DNA from: Apostichopus japonicus | Lineage: Eukaryota; Echinodermata; Holothuroidea; Aspidochirotida; Stichopodidae | Reading direction: 5' to 3' | Assembly (NCBI RefSeq): GCF_037975245.1 | Contig: NC_092583.1 | Coordinates: forward strand, 5,739,264-5,803,263 | Length of the DNA: 64,000 bases | Shown: positions 13,501 through 25,658 of the stretch, piece after piece | Position numbering within the stretch: position 1 is the first letter of the stretch | Layout: each line of letters starts with the position of its first letter | The notes under the pieces: generated by a model | Seen by the model: the letters and a program-made list of their open reading frames with translations, nothing else | Databases searched by the model: none | What the model was told of the DNA's origin: nothing | Position numbers and translations under genes: made by a program

Positions 13501-15120
13501 TTGAATAGCGCCCTTAATTATCATGACCTGAACACTTTCAGTACCCGAGAGATGTCATGTAATCTTTTATTATGAAATTTCGCTGATTATTCGTTCATTT
13601 ATTAAAGTTTGCGTTGGAATTGTTAATAACGGTGATGTTATTTTGATAGAGCTAATGGTGAAAGTAGTCAAATGTATTGTTTCCTTGAGAATGTAAAATG
13701 TACGATCTGTTAATGTAGTATTGACCTATTATCTTTCTATTCTTGAATAGCGCCCTCAATTACCATGACCTGAACACTTTCAGTACCCGAGAGATGTCAT
13801 GTAATCTTTTATTATGAAATTTCGGTGATTATTCGTTCATTGATTAAAGTTTGCATTGCAAATGTTATTAACGGTGATGTTTTTTTGATAGAGCTAATGT
13901 TGAAAGTAGTCAAATGTATTGTTTCCTTGAGAATGTAAAATGTTCGATCTGTTAATGTAGTATTGACCTATTATCTTTCTATTCTTGAATAGTGCCCTCA
14001 ACTATCATGACCTGAACACTTTCAGTACCCGAGAGATGTCATGTAATCTTTTATTACGAAATTTCGGTGATCATTCGTTCATTTTTTAAAGTTTGCATTG
14101 CAAATGTTATTAACGGTGATGTTATATTGATAGAGCTAATGTTGAAAGTAGCTAAATGTATTCTTTCCTTGAGATTGTAGAATGTACAATCTGTTAATGT
14201 AGTATTGACCTATTATCTTTCTATTCTTGAATAGCGCCTTCAATTACCATGACCTGAACACTTTCAGTACCCGAGAGATGTCATGTAATCTTTTATTATG
14301 AAACTTCGGTGATTATTCGTTAATTTCTTGAAGTCTGCATTGCAAATGTTATAAATGATGATGTTATTTTGATCAAGCTTATGTTGAAAGAAGTTAAATG
14401 TATTGTTACCTTGAGAATGTAAAATGTACGATCTGTTAATGTAGTATTGACCTATTATCTTTCTATTCTTGAATAGCGCCCTTAATTACCATGACCTGAA
14501 AACTTTCAGTACCCAAGATGTCATGTAATCTTTTATGATGAAATTTCTGTGATTAATCGTTCATTTATTGAAGTCTGCATTGCAAATGTGCTTCATAATG
14601 TTATTTGATAAAGCCTATGTTGAATGTAGCTAAATGTATTGTTACCTTGAGAAAGTAAAATGTACACTCTGTAAATGTTGTATTGACCTATTATCTTTCT
14701 ATTCTTGAATAGCGCCCTTAAATACCCATGACCTGAAAACTTTCAGTACTTGAGATATCATATAATCTTTTATTATGAAATTTCGGCGATAGATCGTTCA
14801 TTGATTGAAGTCTGCATTGCAAATGTGTTTCATGGTGATTTTATTTTGATAAAGCTTATGTTGAATGTAGCTAAATGTATTGTAACCTTTGAATGTAAAA
14901 TGTACAATCGGTTAATGTAGTATTGACCTATTATTTTTTTCTATTCTTGAATAGGGCCCTGAATTAGCATGACCTGAACACCTTCAGTACCCGAGAGATA
15001 TCATGTAATCTTTTATGATGAAATTCGGTGATTAATCGTTCATTTATTGAAGTCTGCATTGCAAATGTTATTAAATGGTGATGTTATTTTGATAAAGCTT
15101 ATTTTGAAAGTAGTCAAATG
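10591..15120 (+). repeat. Satellite B: ~19 tandem units of ~241 bp
   Basis: The anchor 'accatgacctgaacacttt' and close variants occur at about 10621, 10863, 11106, 11349, 11589, 11828, 12071, 12311, 12553, 12793, 13034, 13278, 13519, 13761, 14004, 14246, 14488, 14726 and 14966, a spacing of 239-244 bp. Other constant blocks are 'gagatgtcatgtaatctttt', 'gtgattaatcgttcattt', 'gttattttgataaagct' and 'gttaccttgagaatgtaaaa'. The array abuts satellite A directly near 10590 with no spacer. It continues as one more unit after the MITE (15501-15722), and a diverged unit sits at about 16500-16740. Non-coding. Confidence 0.95.
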
Positions 15121-15500
15121 CAGTGGCGTAGGAAGGTACTTTTGAGTGGGGGGGGGGGGGCTGAAGACTGATGGCCGGCCTGGGGGAGGGGTCTAAGGGA
15201 GGGGGTGACCCCCTCCCGTTTGGAAATTGTTGCATTTCCAGGTAGCCTCAGATGCAATTTGGTGCAATATAGCACACTTCAACACCCACTCCATTTTGTA
15301 AACTTAATTTTGTATTTTCACCAGGCCTTAGATGCAATTTGGTGCTCCAAATGAGATTTTTCTCATTTGGAAATGAAAAAGGGGTGTTCTGACTTGCGAA
15401 GCGGGGGGGGGGGGGGGGGCGGAATGATACTTCCGCCCCTCCACATTTTTCACTGGGGGGGGGGGCTGGCGCCCCCAGCCCCCCGGTTCCTACGCCCTTG
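15121..15500. mobile_element. hAT-like MITE with perfect 8-bp target-site duplication
   Basis: The element begins 'cagtggcgtaggaaggta' and ends 'ggttcctacgcccttg', giving imperfect terminal inverted repeats. The flanking octamer 'gtcaaatg' occurs immediately before (15113-15120) and after (15501-15508), and removing the element restores a normal satellite B unit. Eight-base duplications and C-A-G-starting TIRs are typical of hAT transposons. At 380 bp it has no transposase and is non-autonomous. A second copy lies at 25296-25658. Runs of G and C are long (such as 15402-15419), so exact length there may be unreliable. Confidence 0.9.
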
Positions 15501-15722
15501 GTCAAATGTATTGTTACCTTGAGAATATATATAAATATATATAAAATATATTTCTTTAATCTGTCACTGTAGAATTGACCTATTGTCTTTCTATTCTTGA
15601 ATAGCGCCCTCAATTACCATGACCTGAAAACTCAGTACCCGGATGTCATAATATTTTATAATTAAATTTCGGTGATTAATCGTTCATTTATTGAAGTCTC
15701 CATTGCAAATGTTATAAATGGT
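15501..15722 (+). repeat. Last satellite B unit, after the MITE
   Basis: Continues the unit split by the MITE at 15121-15500 and contains the 'ttaccatgacctgaaaac' anchor near 15616. A short 'atatataaatatatata' insertion lies at about 15526-15550. At about 15722 the array changes to the composite repeat. Confidence 0.8.
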
Positions 15723-17160
15723 GAGTTACAAACATTAAGTGGTACTCTAGGTGAAGGTGAATCACGTTATTTTTATGAGTTATTGGAAAGATTATTATGT
15801 GCTCGTTTTACCGATCAATCGTCGTAAATTAGGCCTTGTTATCACACTGTTGTTTACACGTGCAAGTTATTCGTGAGCGTTTGCAAATCATCTCATTCAT
15901 ACTGGTTATTAACTAATTTTAACTGTTTATTATAAGATGATGCTTGGATGGCTTTGCCATGACATACATAGATACTTGTTCAATCATTTAAGCTACTTTT
16001 GAGAGCATAGAAGTCACGATAAGGGGTTCATTGTAGGTAATTCTTTGCGGCGTACAACATAGAAATATCCACAACGTGACTCGTTGCTAAGGGACGTCAC
16101 CTCGTCAATGTTCCACTTCACTAATGAATATTCATTAGCCTCTTATAATCGGCTTTATTGTACAGTGTTTATGAAACTATTCTTAACAAACTATTCCATT
16201 CTAAACAAAGTATTCTAACAACCTTCTTAAACTATTTTGGTGATCATCCTTGAGGAACTTTACCTCACCGGGACATTAAACATCTATTGTGCTCATTGAG
16301 GATTGTCGGAGAGCAATTGGTAGAGTAAAGACCTCCAGCAAAGTTTTTTTTTTTTTTTAAACTTCTAGCATTTAATGCATGCTATAAATGTATAAATCAA
16401 CATCAATAATCAGGAAATATCTTCTTAACATACACAATTTGTATTTCTAAGCTTGTCATTACGATGAGTACTCGATAGGACCAACAACAATTTCCAGAAA
16501 TTTTGATAAAGCTTATGTTGAAAGGAGTTAAATTATTGTTACCTTGAGAATGTAAAATGTACAATCTGTAAATGTAGTATTGACCTATTATATTATATTT
16601 CTATTCTTGAATCGCGCCCTCAATTACCATGACCTGAAAACTTTCAGTACCCGAGATGTCATGTAATTTTTTATGAAGAAATTTTGGTGATTAACCGTTC
16701 ATTTATTGAAGTCTGCATTGCAAATGGTATTAATGGTGAGTTACAAATATTGAGTGGCATTGTAGGTAAAGGTGAATCACGTTATTTTATGAGTTATTGG
16801 ATAGATTATTATGTGCACGTGTTATCGATCATTCGGCATAAGTTAGGCTTTGTTATCACACTGTTGTTTACATGTGCAAGTTATTTGTGAGCGTTGGAAA
16901 ATCATTTCATTCATACTGGTTATTAACTGTTATTTTAACTGTTTATTATAAGATGATGCTTGGATGGCTTTGCCATGGAATTCAGAGATAATTGTTGAAT
17001 GATTAAGCTGCTTTAGAGAGCATGAAATCACGATTAGGGGTTCATTGTAGGTAATTGACCTGTTGCTAAGGGACGTCACCTCGTCAATTCTCCACTTCAC
17101 TAATGAATATTCATGACCTCGTAGTATCGGCTTTACTACACACTGTTTATTATATGTAAC
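15723..17160 (+). repeat. Duplicated ~1-kb segment carrying one B-like unit
   Basis: Sequence from 'gtgagttacaaa.att' at 15723 to the 'ggacgtcacctcgtcaat' stretch near 16100 recurs from 16737 to about 17110, an offset of about 1010 bp. Between the copies lie an A-like end (about 16195-16270), a linker with 'agtaaagacctcca', and a diverged B unit (about 16500-16740). Both copies contain 'cactaatgaatattcat'; in the first it forms a perfect 18-bp palindrome at 16122-16139. The 68-residue ORF at 16684-16890 lies in this repeat and is not considered a gene. Confidence 0.8.
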
Positions 17161-17569
17161 TTGTTTAAATGTTTAGCAGAGAAACGCAGAATGGCAACCA
17201 AGGTTAGCAATGTAGCCAATTCGTGCCTATCCGTGTTTAGAATATTTTGTACTGGTTAAAGTGACGTAATTAACTGTTTTGATCAACATGTTGTTTCAAC
17301 ATTTTATGTAAATCCCTACCTTAAGTCTGACTCGGTCAGATAATTGTGATAGCACATTTTATGTTAAATGTTCATTTAGTCAAAATGCACTATGTGCCGG
17401 GTTTATGTATTTTGCTTTTCTTCTCTTTCCATTTTTAGTTTTCATGATGATGTTTCAATAAAGTGGAATATCATCAGTAAAGAAATCTTATTGTTACCAT
17501 TTCTGAGTCTATAAATGCTACACTATCCTTGTAATGATGTTCGTCTGTTTGATGCTATAAATTTCATTA
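17161..17569. other. Gap with no recognised feature
   Basis: AT-rich sequence following the duplicated segment. The end near 17510-17560 already resembles the B-to-A junction of the composite repeat ('ttcgtctgtttgatgct'). Confidence 0.5.
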
Positions 17570-20333
17570 AGGAAATTAAGGCCTAGGTGAATAGCAAAAC
17601 GTATGCAAGACAGCGTTGCAACTTCATATTCCTAAGATACTGTGTCAATAAATAATGTATTTCTTTTCATTAGCTTAGTGTACTTTATTTTTACTCAAAC
17701 GTTATATTTGTATCAAGGTAAGCTGTTTTGGCCCCAAATATGCCCGATTTTCAAATATCATCACCTTTAGTCAAATTTCTTAAACTATTTTGTTATCAAC
17801 CTGCAGGGAAATTTACTTCATTGGAAAATTCAAACATCTTTTGTGTTGGTTTACAATGTCTGAGAACAGTTTGGAGAGTAAAGACCTCCATCAAATTGCT
17901 TTTTGAAAACTTGTAGCAAATATAGCATGCTATAATTTGGGCCATATACACATGTAGTATAGCAATATTAAATGTATTAATCTACATCAATTATCGGGAA
18001 ATAGCGTTTTGACATATACGTTTTATGTCCTTTACAATGTTTTACGTGAGCCAGTGCGTTTGAAGCAAAATGTTTACCCTCATATCTGATACAAACAAAA
18101 TCAAACAATGTAAATAAATGATAATACTTACATACATTTCACAGGATGATTTCTTGCAGAATCCTGTATTACGATCCCACAAGTGAAAGAGACCGTGAAG
18201 CATGCCCCCAACACGTCACGTTACGTTACTCTTTAGGTACAAAATTGAAAGGGGAAAGTTTTGATATCCATGTCTGAAATTGCTTGAAAGAAATAATTCT
18301 CTATGAAAAGTTCAATAAAACTAGAAAAGCAAATTATGTACAGACAATTGGGGTAAAGAAAAAAATCAGAGGTACTTGTTGCAAACAAAAGCAAACCCCC
18401 CAAAAGCATCAGTGTTAACTTTTTACTTAATGAATAAAAATTCAATAAAATTAAGCTCTTCTCTATTAAATCAGGAATATCTGTTTGACATATACAATTT
18501 GTATTTCTAAGCTTGCCATTACCTTGAGTACTCAAAAGTGCCACAACAATTTGAGACATTTTTGGCCAAGCTGGTGTTGAAAGTAGTTAATGTATTGGTT
18601 CCCCGAGAATGTAAAATGTACTATCCTTCTAACCATGTTCGTCTGTTTGATGCTTTAACTTTCATTAAGTCCTAAAATAAGTCCTAGTGGAAAAGCGAAA
18701 CGTATGCGAGACAAAACAGCATTGTAACTTGATATTCCAAAGATACTGTGTCAATAAATGATGTATTTCTTTTCATTAGTTCAGTGCATTTTATCTTTAC
18801 TACAAAATTATGTTGAAAGGTATGCTGTATTGCCCCCAAAATGCCCGATTTTCAAATATGGTGGTCACCTTTAGACAAACTTCTTAAATTATTTTTGTCA
18901 TCACCCTTGAGGAAATTTACCTCACTGGGACATTCAAATATTTAAATTTTTTACAAAACTGGTGTTGATAGTATTTAACGTAATGGTTCCCTGAGAATGT
19001 AGAAATTCATTAAAAATTAAGCTCTTCCTTACAGACTAGTGTTACGTGACTGCTAGCCATGTATAAGAGGGATTCAACACCTCGAGATTAACCAACATTC
19101 ACGAACATAAATTACATTATATTAACACATATAACAAATTAATTTCAATTACTTGCAATAGAATGAAGTCGCTGAGAACAGGGCGTGGTTCCTGGTAGGT
19201 TGGCGAAAGTTGTTCTGTACAGTTTGGCTAGTCAGGTTTTCGGAAGAGCGTGGTTTTGAAATATATATTTTGTAGAAAAGTTTTTCTTGAAAGTAAGAGT
19301 TATACACAACCTAATCCAAATTGAGAACATCCAAATGAACGAGAATATTCTCCAGGTAAATGGATTGACGGAAAGTAAGTTCAACCAGCGAGAGAGATAT
19401 GAGCCGTCATAGATATATTCATTGCGTATGATACAGTAAAAACCACGTGAAAACAGGCACGGGCAGAACAGAACGGCAATGTAAAATTCGGCAAAATAGA
19501 ACGGCGTTGACAGATAATGAAAAGATAGGCAACATGTGTAGTGAAGAGAAGACACCCTTCTTGTTGGGAGGACCGAGTTAAACTTAGCCAATTCAATTAA
19601 ATCTATTGCCAAAGAGGAGCTTGCACGGCATAGAGATTACGTAACACTTTTATTGTACTAACACAGCTACTGCCAATGAGGAGCTTACACGACGTAGCGA
19701 TTACGTAACACTTTAATTGTATTAACACAGTTACTATCAAAGAGGAGCTAGCACGGCGTAGCGATTACGTAACACTTTAATTGTATTAACACATTCCTAA
19801 GGTTGACACAATCAATTAAACTACTAACGTTATTTAATTGTATTAATTCATTCACAAGGTACACAATTAAACTACGTACGACAGATGTACATTCCTTGAA
19901 TAGATGCACAGACCTCATAACACTAGTACAGCCATATTGAATGTATAAATCTACATCAATAATCAGGAAATATCGTTTTTGACATACATTAAAAAAGTAC
20001 TCCATAGAGCCACAACAATTGAAGCATTTTCATAAAGCTGCAGTGTTGAAAGTAGTTAACGTATTGGTTCCCTGAGAATGTAAAATGTACTCGCATGTTC
20101 GTCTGTTGTGTGATGCTTTTACTATCACTTTCATGTAAGACAAGTAAGGCCCACTTGAAAAGCAAACCGTATGCGAAACAGCATTGTAACTTTTCCTAAG
20201 AAACTGTCAATAAATACTGTATTACTTTTCATGTTATTTTGACTCCAATCTTATATAGGCCCATGTTCAAAGGTATGCTGGATTGGCCACAAATGTGCCA
20301 GATTTTTAAATATATGGTCACCGGAGGAAAGTT
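17570..20333 (+). repeat. Tandem composite repeat (A-like + linker + B-like, ~1.1 kb)
   Basis: A-like segments begin at about 17603, 18702 and 20167 ('gtatgcgagac..agcattgtaact'). Each is followed by the same linker ('agtaaagacctcca', 'tctacatcaataatcaggaaat', 'caatttgtatttctaagcttg') and then a shortened B-like piece ('gttgaaagtagttaatgta', 'ctgagaatgtaaaatgtac') joined to the next A by 'ttcgtctgtttgatgctt'. The first two starts are 1099 bp apart. The third is further away because about 19020-19930 contains other sequence. Single, old, diverged copies like these are the probable source of satellites A and B. Confidence 0.75.
19606..19797 (+). repeat. Three tandem 64-bp repeats
   Basis: Units starting near 19608, 19672 and 19736 each read approximately 'gccaaagaggagcttgcacg' followed by 'gcgattacgtaacacttta' and 'attgta.taacaca'. 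The period is 64 bp with a few substitutions per unit. It lies inside the non-repeat spacer of the composite repeat region. Confidence 0.85.
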
Positions 20334-20846
20334 GGTACAATTATAGAATACAGGGCCATTCATTAACTCTTCCCAGCATCCGGATGCGCGGATGCGCGGT
20401 GTGTCTGTACATGTCCGTACACGTATGTCGCCCTCTAAAATTCCATCACGTATTTCATTTTGACTCCGCATCCGCGCATCCGCGCATCCACCCGGGAGTA
20501 CTAGGAATTGACTTAAATAATTTTCGAAAAAGTTTCGACATATACCATCACGTATTTCCAATACTGAAAGTTCCGAATGTACGAAGATATTCCACATCAA
20601 TAGTGTGTCGTTCTTAAAAGGCATCCGTACATGTGTGACGCCCTCTAAAATTCCACCACAGAAGTACTAGCAAAAGACTTAGCAAATTTTTGACTCCGCA
20701 TCCACGCATCCGCGCATCCACTCAAAAAGAAAGAACTGGGACTTTGACATTTTTTACTCACATACGTACTGGGGTGAGACTGAGCATCCGCGCATCCGGA
20801 TGCTCAGATAGTATCATCGAGTGGCCCTGTATTCTATAATTACTCC
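20334..20846. mobile_element. 513-bp TIR element with 8-bp duplication
   Basis: The ends are 'ggtacaattatagaatacag' and, on the other strand, 'ggagtaattatagaatacag'; the inverted match continues through 'ggcca'. The octamer 'ggaaagtt' flanks both sides (20326-20333 and 20847-20854), and deleting the element rejoins a composite-repeat sequence ('ccggaggaaagtt' + 'acctcactggg'). Inside, both halves carry 'gcatccgcgcatcc'-type tandem and inverted motifs (20378-20400, 20464-20490, 20696-20720, 20783-20805), which could form strong hairpins. No transposase is encoded. The 8-bp duplication suggests a hAT-class non-autonomous element, though the TIR is not one I recognise. Confidence 0.88.
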
Positions 20847-20854
20847 GGAAAGTT

Positions 20855-22250
20855 ACCTCACTGGGCACCCGATACACATCTGTACATTTTTTTACCACGG
20901 TAACAACTCGTTCGTGCTCGTAATTCCACAGCATGTGCTATGAGATACACGGTAGGTAACTGTACCCTTGCCATATAAGTCAAAGAATTATCGGGAGCAA
21001 GTGCGTTTGTAATCAAGCAGTTCCGTCGTCTGTCAAAGTGCAGGTCCATCGTCTTCCAGCAGTATTGCTTGCAAATCCGGGTGATTCTTCTTTTTTAAAT
21101 TAATAATCAATCGAAGTTAGAACTACACCCAATACGTGAGAAATGTCATGATAATTATTAGGTAGCCTAGGCCTAAATGGTATAATTGTCAAAATATTCG
21201 TACTCAGTTATACAGTATGCTACATAGCCTAGGCTTAGCCTTAGTATAACCAGAACTAGCTGTTACAATAACACTATGGCATGATAAAGACAGGTCAGAC
21301 AACTGTACGTGGCCATACACACCTCTATCAAAAACAATAGGGATATTTTACTCAATGTTATGAATCCACACACCAAGTATTAGATAGGTATACACAATTT
21401 CCATCTTCACATATCATGTAAAAGGTTTTTCAGAGTTTAACCTCTGGTGACCTATAGGAGATTTGACCTCACAAGCAATAGGATTCTTGTACTCAATATG
21501 GCAAATCCATATTTATGACAAGTATCCATGATTTCTACCATGAGAAATCATGTTTCCAAGGTTTTCAGGCCTGGACAAATATTTTTGAAAGTACTCGCTC
21601 TTTGCCGACCGTGACTAACAACCTACTTGCCAAATTCCACTCGCCTATGATTGTTGTTCAAGTCTACAAAGTACAGGTCTGCAACATCAATACTTTCTAT
21701 GAACAAAGGCAAGGCAGTTAGGCAGATGCATGGTGCTACGTAATTGTGCATTAGAAAGTCATGTTCCTTAGCAGTATGAAATCAAAACTTTTTACACCAA
21801 AAGTAAGTGCTGAACAAAGTAAAACATGATGCAGAATTATAAATTAGCAGCTAGGGCTACTGTAATGTCTCAAACAATTAAAAATACAACATTTGTAAAA
21901 ATACCTACAAAGATCGCTTGGCTTTTGTTACATTACGGCTCCTATACTTAACTAGGCATATACTATACAGAAACTAGGTGTGTGGGAGTCCTAAGCATAT
22001 ACAGTACCTCACTGCTACTTTGAACAGCTGCTCAATTAGAGCGGGGACTTTGTACAATTTCCCAATTAATTATCTGTCTTTGAGCTGCAGATTGATGCGC
22101 TAAAAATATAGCTATTACTCCATTTCACTGCCTAAATCAAAGCGATCTTTTACGCAATGTTAATCTGAGGTTGTAAGAGCATATTACTTCCAAAATTCCT
22201 AGCAGTAACAACAGTAAACTTCTATAAACTGTTCTATAATTTGGGAATTA
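20855..22250. other. Mostly unique sequence with one decayed dispersed repeat
   Basis: After the tail of the composite repeat (to about 20880), no gene or TIR element is evident. About 21300-21490 contains a 'gacct.tgg.gacc' dispersed-repeat fragment related to that at 1-480. Short ORFs at 20858-21049 and 21515-21721 have no splice context or recognisable motif. Confidence 0.5.
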
Positions 22251-24180
22251 TATATATTATACTTTGCGACCCTGTCGATGGTAGTTTCACAAGTTATTGC
22301 CCCAAAAAACACATTTTGACCCATAATTGACCTTTGGTGACCTTGGATCACATCACGTTTATTTAGGGAAAACGTGCCCCTACTTCTTGTCCAAGTATAT
22401 TAGCCATGTCAAACTTTGTGTTGCAAAAATTAGCATAATTTGGCAGTATTTTTGCACATAAGCACCCTTGAATGACCTTGGATGACCTAATGGTTTTTAT
22501 TAAAAATGTTCCCCTTGATGATATGCACTCTGGCCTAAAATTGTTATTTGCTCCGATGTACACACAAATTGTAATTGCTAAAAAGTTATCAAAACCAACC
22601 TTTGGCCCCTCATACCTTGAGAACCTGGTGTCCGATTGAAGCGGGAATTGGTTTCCTCTATATAGCACACAGAGCTCTATCTTATATCAAAATATTGACA
22701 AACTTTTTTCTTTGCCCTGTATCTCCCAAAATGAGCATATTTTTCAAGATTTGACCTTTTGACCTCATAGTAGGATGTAGTTTGACACACTGATCCAAAA
22801 AAGCAACATGGCAAGCTTGTAAGACCATCCTAACCACATGTAAGTATATTAAAACCAACCAAATCTTGACCTCTGATAACTGCGCACAGGAACGTAGCAC
22901 AGGGTCAACCCATGGACAATATTGATCAGAAGGTACCTTTGAGATTTCAATATGGCTACCAAAATTCAAATAACCAAAGAAACTAATACAGGTCACTGGA
23001 GGTCAACCTGAGGTCAAAGGTTACCCAGATGCGGGTTGGCCCTTGACATTTGGTTCTCAAGTTATTGCAAAAATACTAATTTTGGACCCCTAATTGACCT
23101 TTGTTGACCTTGGATCATGTGACCATTATGTTTGGAACAATCCCTTACCCCATTCACAACTAGTCACAAAATATCAACCATGTCGGACCCAGTCAGTGGT
23201 AGTTTCACAAGTTATTGAGGAAAAAAACCCCATTTTGACCCATAAATGACCTTTGGTGATCTTGGATCACATCACGATTATTTTGGAACATGTGCCACTA
23301 CTTTATTCACAACTTTTCCCAATATACCAGCCATGTCAGACTACCTGACTAGAAGTTGTTGCAAAAATTAGCATAAAATGGCAGTTTTTTGCACATATTC
23401 AACCTTGAATGACCTTGGATGACCTGATGTTTTTTATTAAAAATGTTCCTCTTGATGATGTGAACTCTGTCCTAAAATTTATTTTTTTCTAAAATGTACA
23501 AACATAATGTAATTGCTAGAAAGGTATCAAAACCAACCTTTGGCCCCTTATAACTTGAGAACTGAGTGTCTGATTGAAGCAGGAGTTGGTTTCCTCTATA
23601 TAGCACAAAGGGCTCTATCATATATCAAAATATTGACAATATTTTTTGTTTTGCCCTGTATCTCCTTAAATGAGCAAATTTTCAAGATTTGACCTTAGAC
23701 CTTTTGACCTCCTGGTCAAATGCAGTTTGACACGCTGATTCCAAGAAGCAACATGACAAGTCTGTATGACCATTCTAACTGTACTTATTAAAAAACAAAA
23801 AATTTGACCTCTGATAACTTCGCACACGAAGGTCGCACAGGGGTCATACCATAGACAATTTTGATTGGAAAGTACCTTTGAGATCCGATTATGGCCACGA
23901 AAATTCAAATAACCCAAAAACTAATACAGGTTACTGGAGGTCAACCTCTGAGGTCAAAGGTTACCCAGATGCGGGTCCACTACTGGATTACAATAGTGTA
24001 ATTCCAAAAGTTGACGGACATTTTGTTCTCAAGTTATTGCAAAAAATACTAAGTTTTGACCCCTGATTGACCTTTGTTGACCTTGGATCACATGACCGTT
24101 ATGTTTGGAAAAAATCCCTTACCTCATTTACAACTACTCCCAAAATATCAACCATGACACCTCAGTGGGAGTTACAGTAT
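22251..24180. repeat. Two tandem copies of a ~940-bp dispersed repeat
   Basis: The first copy (about 22260-23180) and the second (about 23190-24150) share a long colinear set of blocks: 'gtagtttcacaagttattg', 'gaccttggatcacatcacg', 'ttgaatgaccttggatgacc', 'ttattaaaaatgttcc.ctt', 'gtttcctctatatagcaca', 'ttgccctgtatctcc' and 'actaatacaggt.actggag'. The offset is about 940 bp. Parallel antisense ORFs in the two copies (22682-22996 and 23666-23917) arise from this duplication and contain no recognised domain. The 'tgacctttggtgacctt' phrasing relates it to the repeats at 41985-42260 and 43267-43480. Confidence 0.8.
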
Positions 24181-24239
24181 TGCTTGTTTTAATATTTTGG
24201 ATTTTGGCTTCTAACTGACTTTTGGTGACCTTCACAGGC

Positions 24240-24600
24240 ACCAAAAACAATAAGGTCCATTTACTCAATATGGTTCTCATATACACCAAGTATTAGAGTG
24301 GTCCAAGCTTCCCTTCTTGAGATATCGTGTTTACAAGCGAGGCCTCACACACACCCATGTTTGTATTACATGCAGACGGAGGACCCCAATTTATTTTCCA
24401 ATGTTCAAATCCAGGTACCCTAACCTTAACAATACCCCATACAATAGAATTCAACCATGGACCTGGAATTCTTTTGTTAAAGTCCTCGGTCAGAATACAA
24501 AGCAAACGCACCCACACACACCTACACACACCTTCCGCCTGCATGAATGCATAGGTTACGATTATCACCGGAACCAAAAAGATCTGCAGGCTCACTGCAA
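24240..24600 (+). repeat. Dispersed repeat fragment with ACAC-rich tail
   Basis: It contains 'cttcttgagatatcgtgttt' (24314-24333), followed by a 'cacccacacacacctacaca' tract near 24510 and 'gcatgaatgcataggttacg'. The same kind of head, on the opposite strand, occurs at about 41945-42010. The overlapping ORFs on both strands (24293-24724) are judged spurious. Confidence 0.55.
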
Positions 24601-24839
24601 CTTCTTAGGCCTGCTAGACTATGTAACTTATCCATGTAGTAAAATAAGCCTGGTAGGGGTAGTCCTTGCATTTAAATTTCTAGCAATATTGTTAGGGCTA
24701 TATAATTATAACAACATTTTGTGAGTTAAGCATGATTGATGCATTGGCCCCAAATTATAGCACGCTAAAAATTCTAGGTTTCAAAATGGAGCCTACTAAG
24801 TACCTGGATCAGGCCTTTAGTTTTAAATTTGTAAGCTCT

Positions 24840-25000
24840 CATGAACACACAAGATGATTGAATGTTCCAGCGAGGTAAATTTTCTCCAAGGTGGTAATAA
24901 AAACACTGATTCAAGAATTTGGATCAATATTTGTAGTATTTGGCATTTACTTAAAGCCCCATCCTGCATTTGGTGTATACAAACTTCCGTGCCTGCAACC
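24840..25000 (-). repeat. Diverged A-like repeat fragment, inverted
   Basis: On the minus strand this reads like the middle of the composite repeat: 'gaggtaaattttctccaagg' corresponds to the reverse complement of the 'cacccttgaggaaagttacc' block, and 'ggcatttac' to the 'tgccagat' block. It is a single old copy. Confidence 0.5.
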
Positions 25001-25295
25001 ACACCTTCTAATTGATAATTCTTTCTTGGCTGATTTGCAAGTTCAGACCTGAACTAGCTGAAGCAAGCTCTGTTTAAAACAAAACCATGTTCAAATGATA
25101 TTTTGATCGATGCAATCCCTGTGTGCATGTGCTTGAAGCCCACTGGCACATTCTCTGGATGAGCACTGCACTGTAAATTAACACACCAGCTGTTCTCATT
25201 ATTTTGAAGATATTTCCTCATACTTTAAATTATTGCCAAAAAATGTGGAAACTGAATAAGAAGTTACTAAGTGGTTTGAAATTGTGCATAATTGG

Positions 25296-25658
25296 CAGTG
25301 GCTTAGGCAGGTACTTTTGAGTGGGGGCTGAAGACTGATGGCCGGCCTGGGGGAGGTGTCTAAGGGGAGGGGGCGTCCCACTCCCCTTTGGAATTTTTTG
25401 CATTTCCAGGTGGCCTCAGATGCAATTTGGTGCAATATAGCACACTTCAACACCCACTCCATTTTGTAAACTTAATTTTGTATTTTCACCTGGCCTTAGA
25501 TGCAATTTGGTGCTCCAAATGAGACTTTTTTTCTCATTTGGAAATGAAAAAGTGGTTTTCTGACTTGCGAAGCGGGGGGGCGGAATGATACTTCCGCCCC
25601 TCCACATTTTTCACTGGGGGGGCTGGCGCCCCCCAGCCCCCCAGTTCCTACACCCTTG
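25296..25658. mobile_element. Second copy of the hAT-like MITE
   Basis: Begins 'cagtggcttaggcaggtac' and ends 'ccagttcctacacccttg'. The interior closely matches the copy at 15121-15500, including 'ctgaagactgatggccggcc' and 'gcctcagatgcaatttgg'. No clear target-site duplication remains, so this insertion is probably older or its flank has changed. The antisense ORFs at 25199-25720 fall inside it and are homologous to the antisense ORF in the first copy; they reflect the MITE sequence only. Confidence 0.88.

Noticed and set aside
15248-15613. 121-residue antisense ORF
   Set aside because: It spans the MITE and part of a satellite unit, and a homologous antisense ORF in the second MITE copy is broken differently.
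3080-15722. CRISPR array
   Set aside because: Units are 241-355 bp without short identical repeats and unique spacers, and the DNA is clearly animal.
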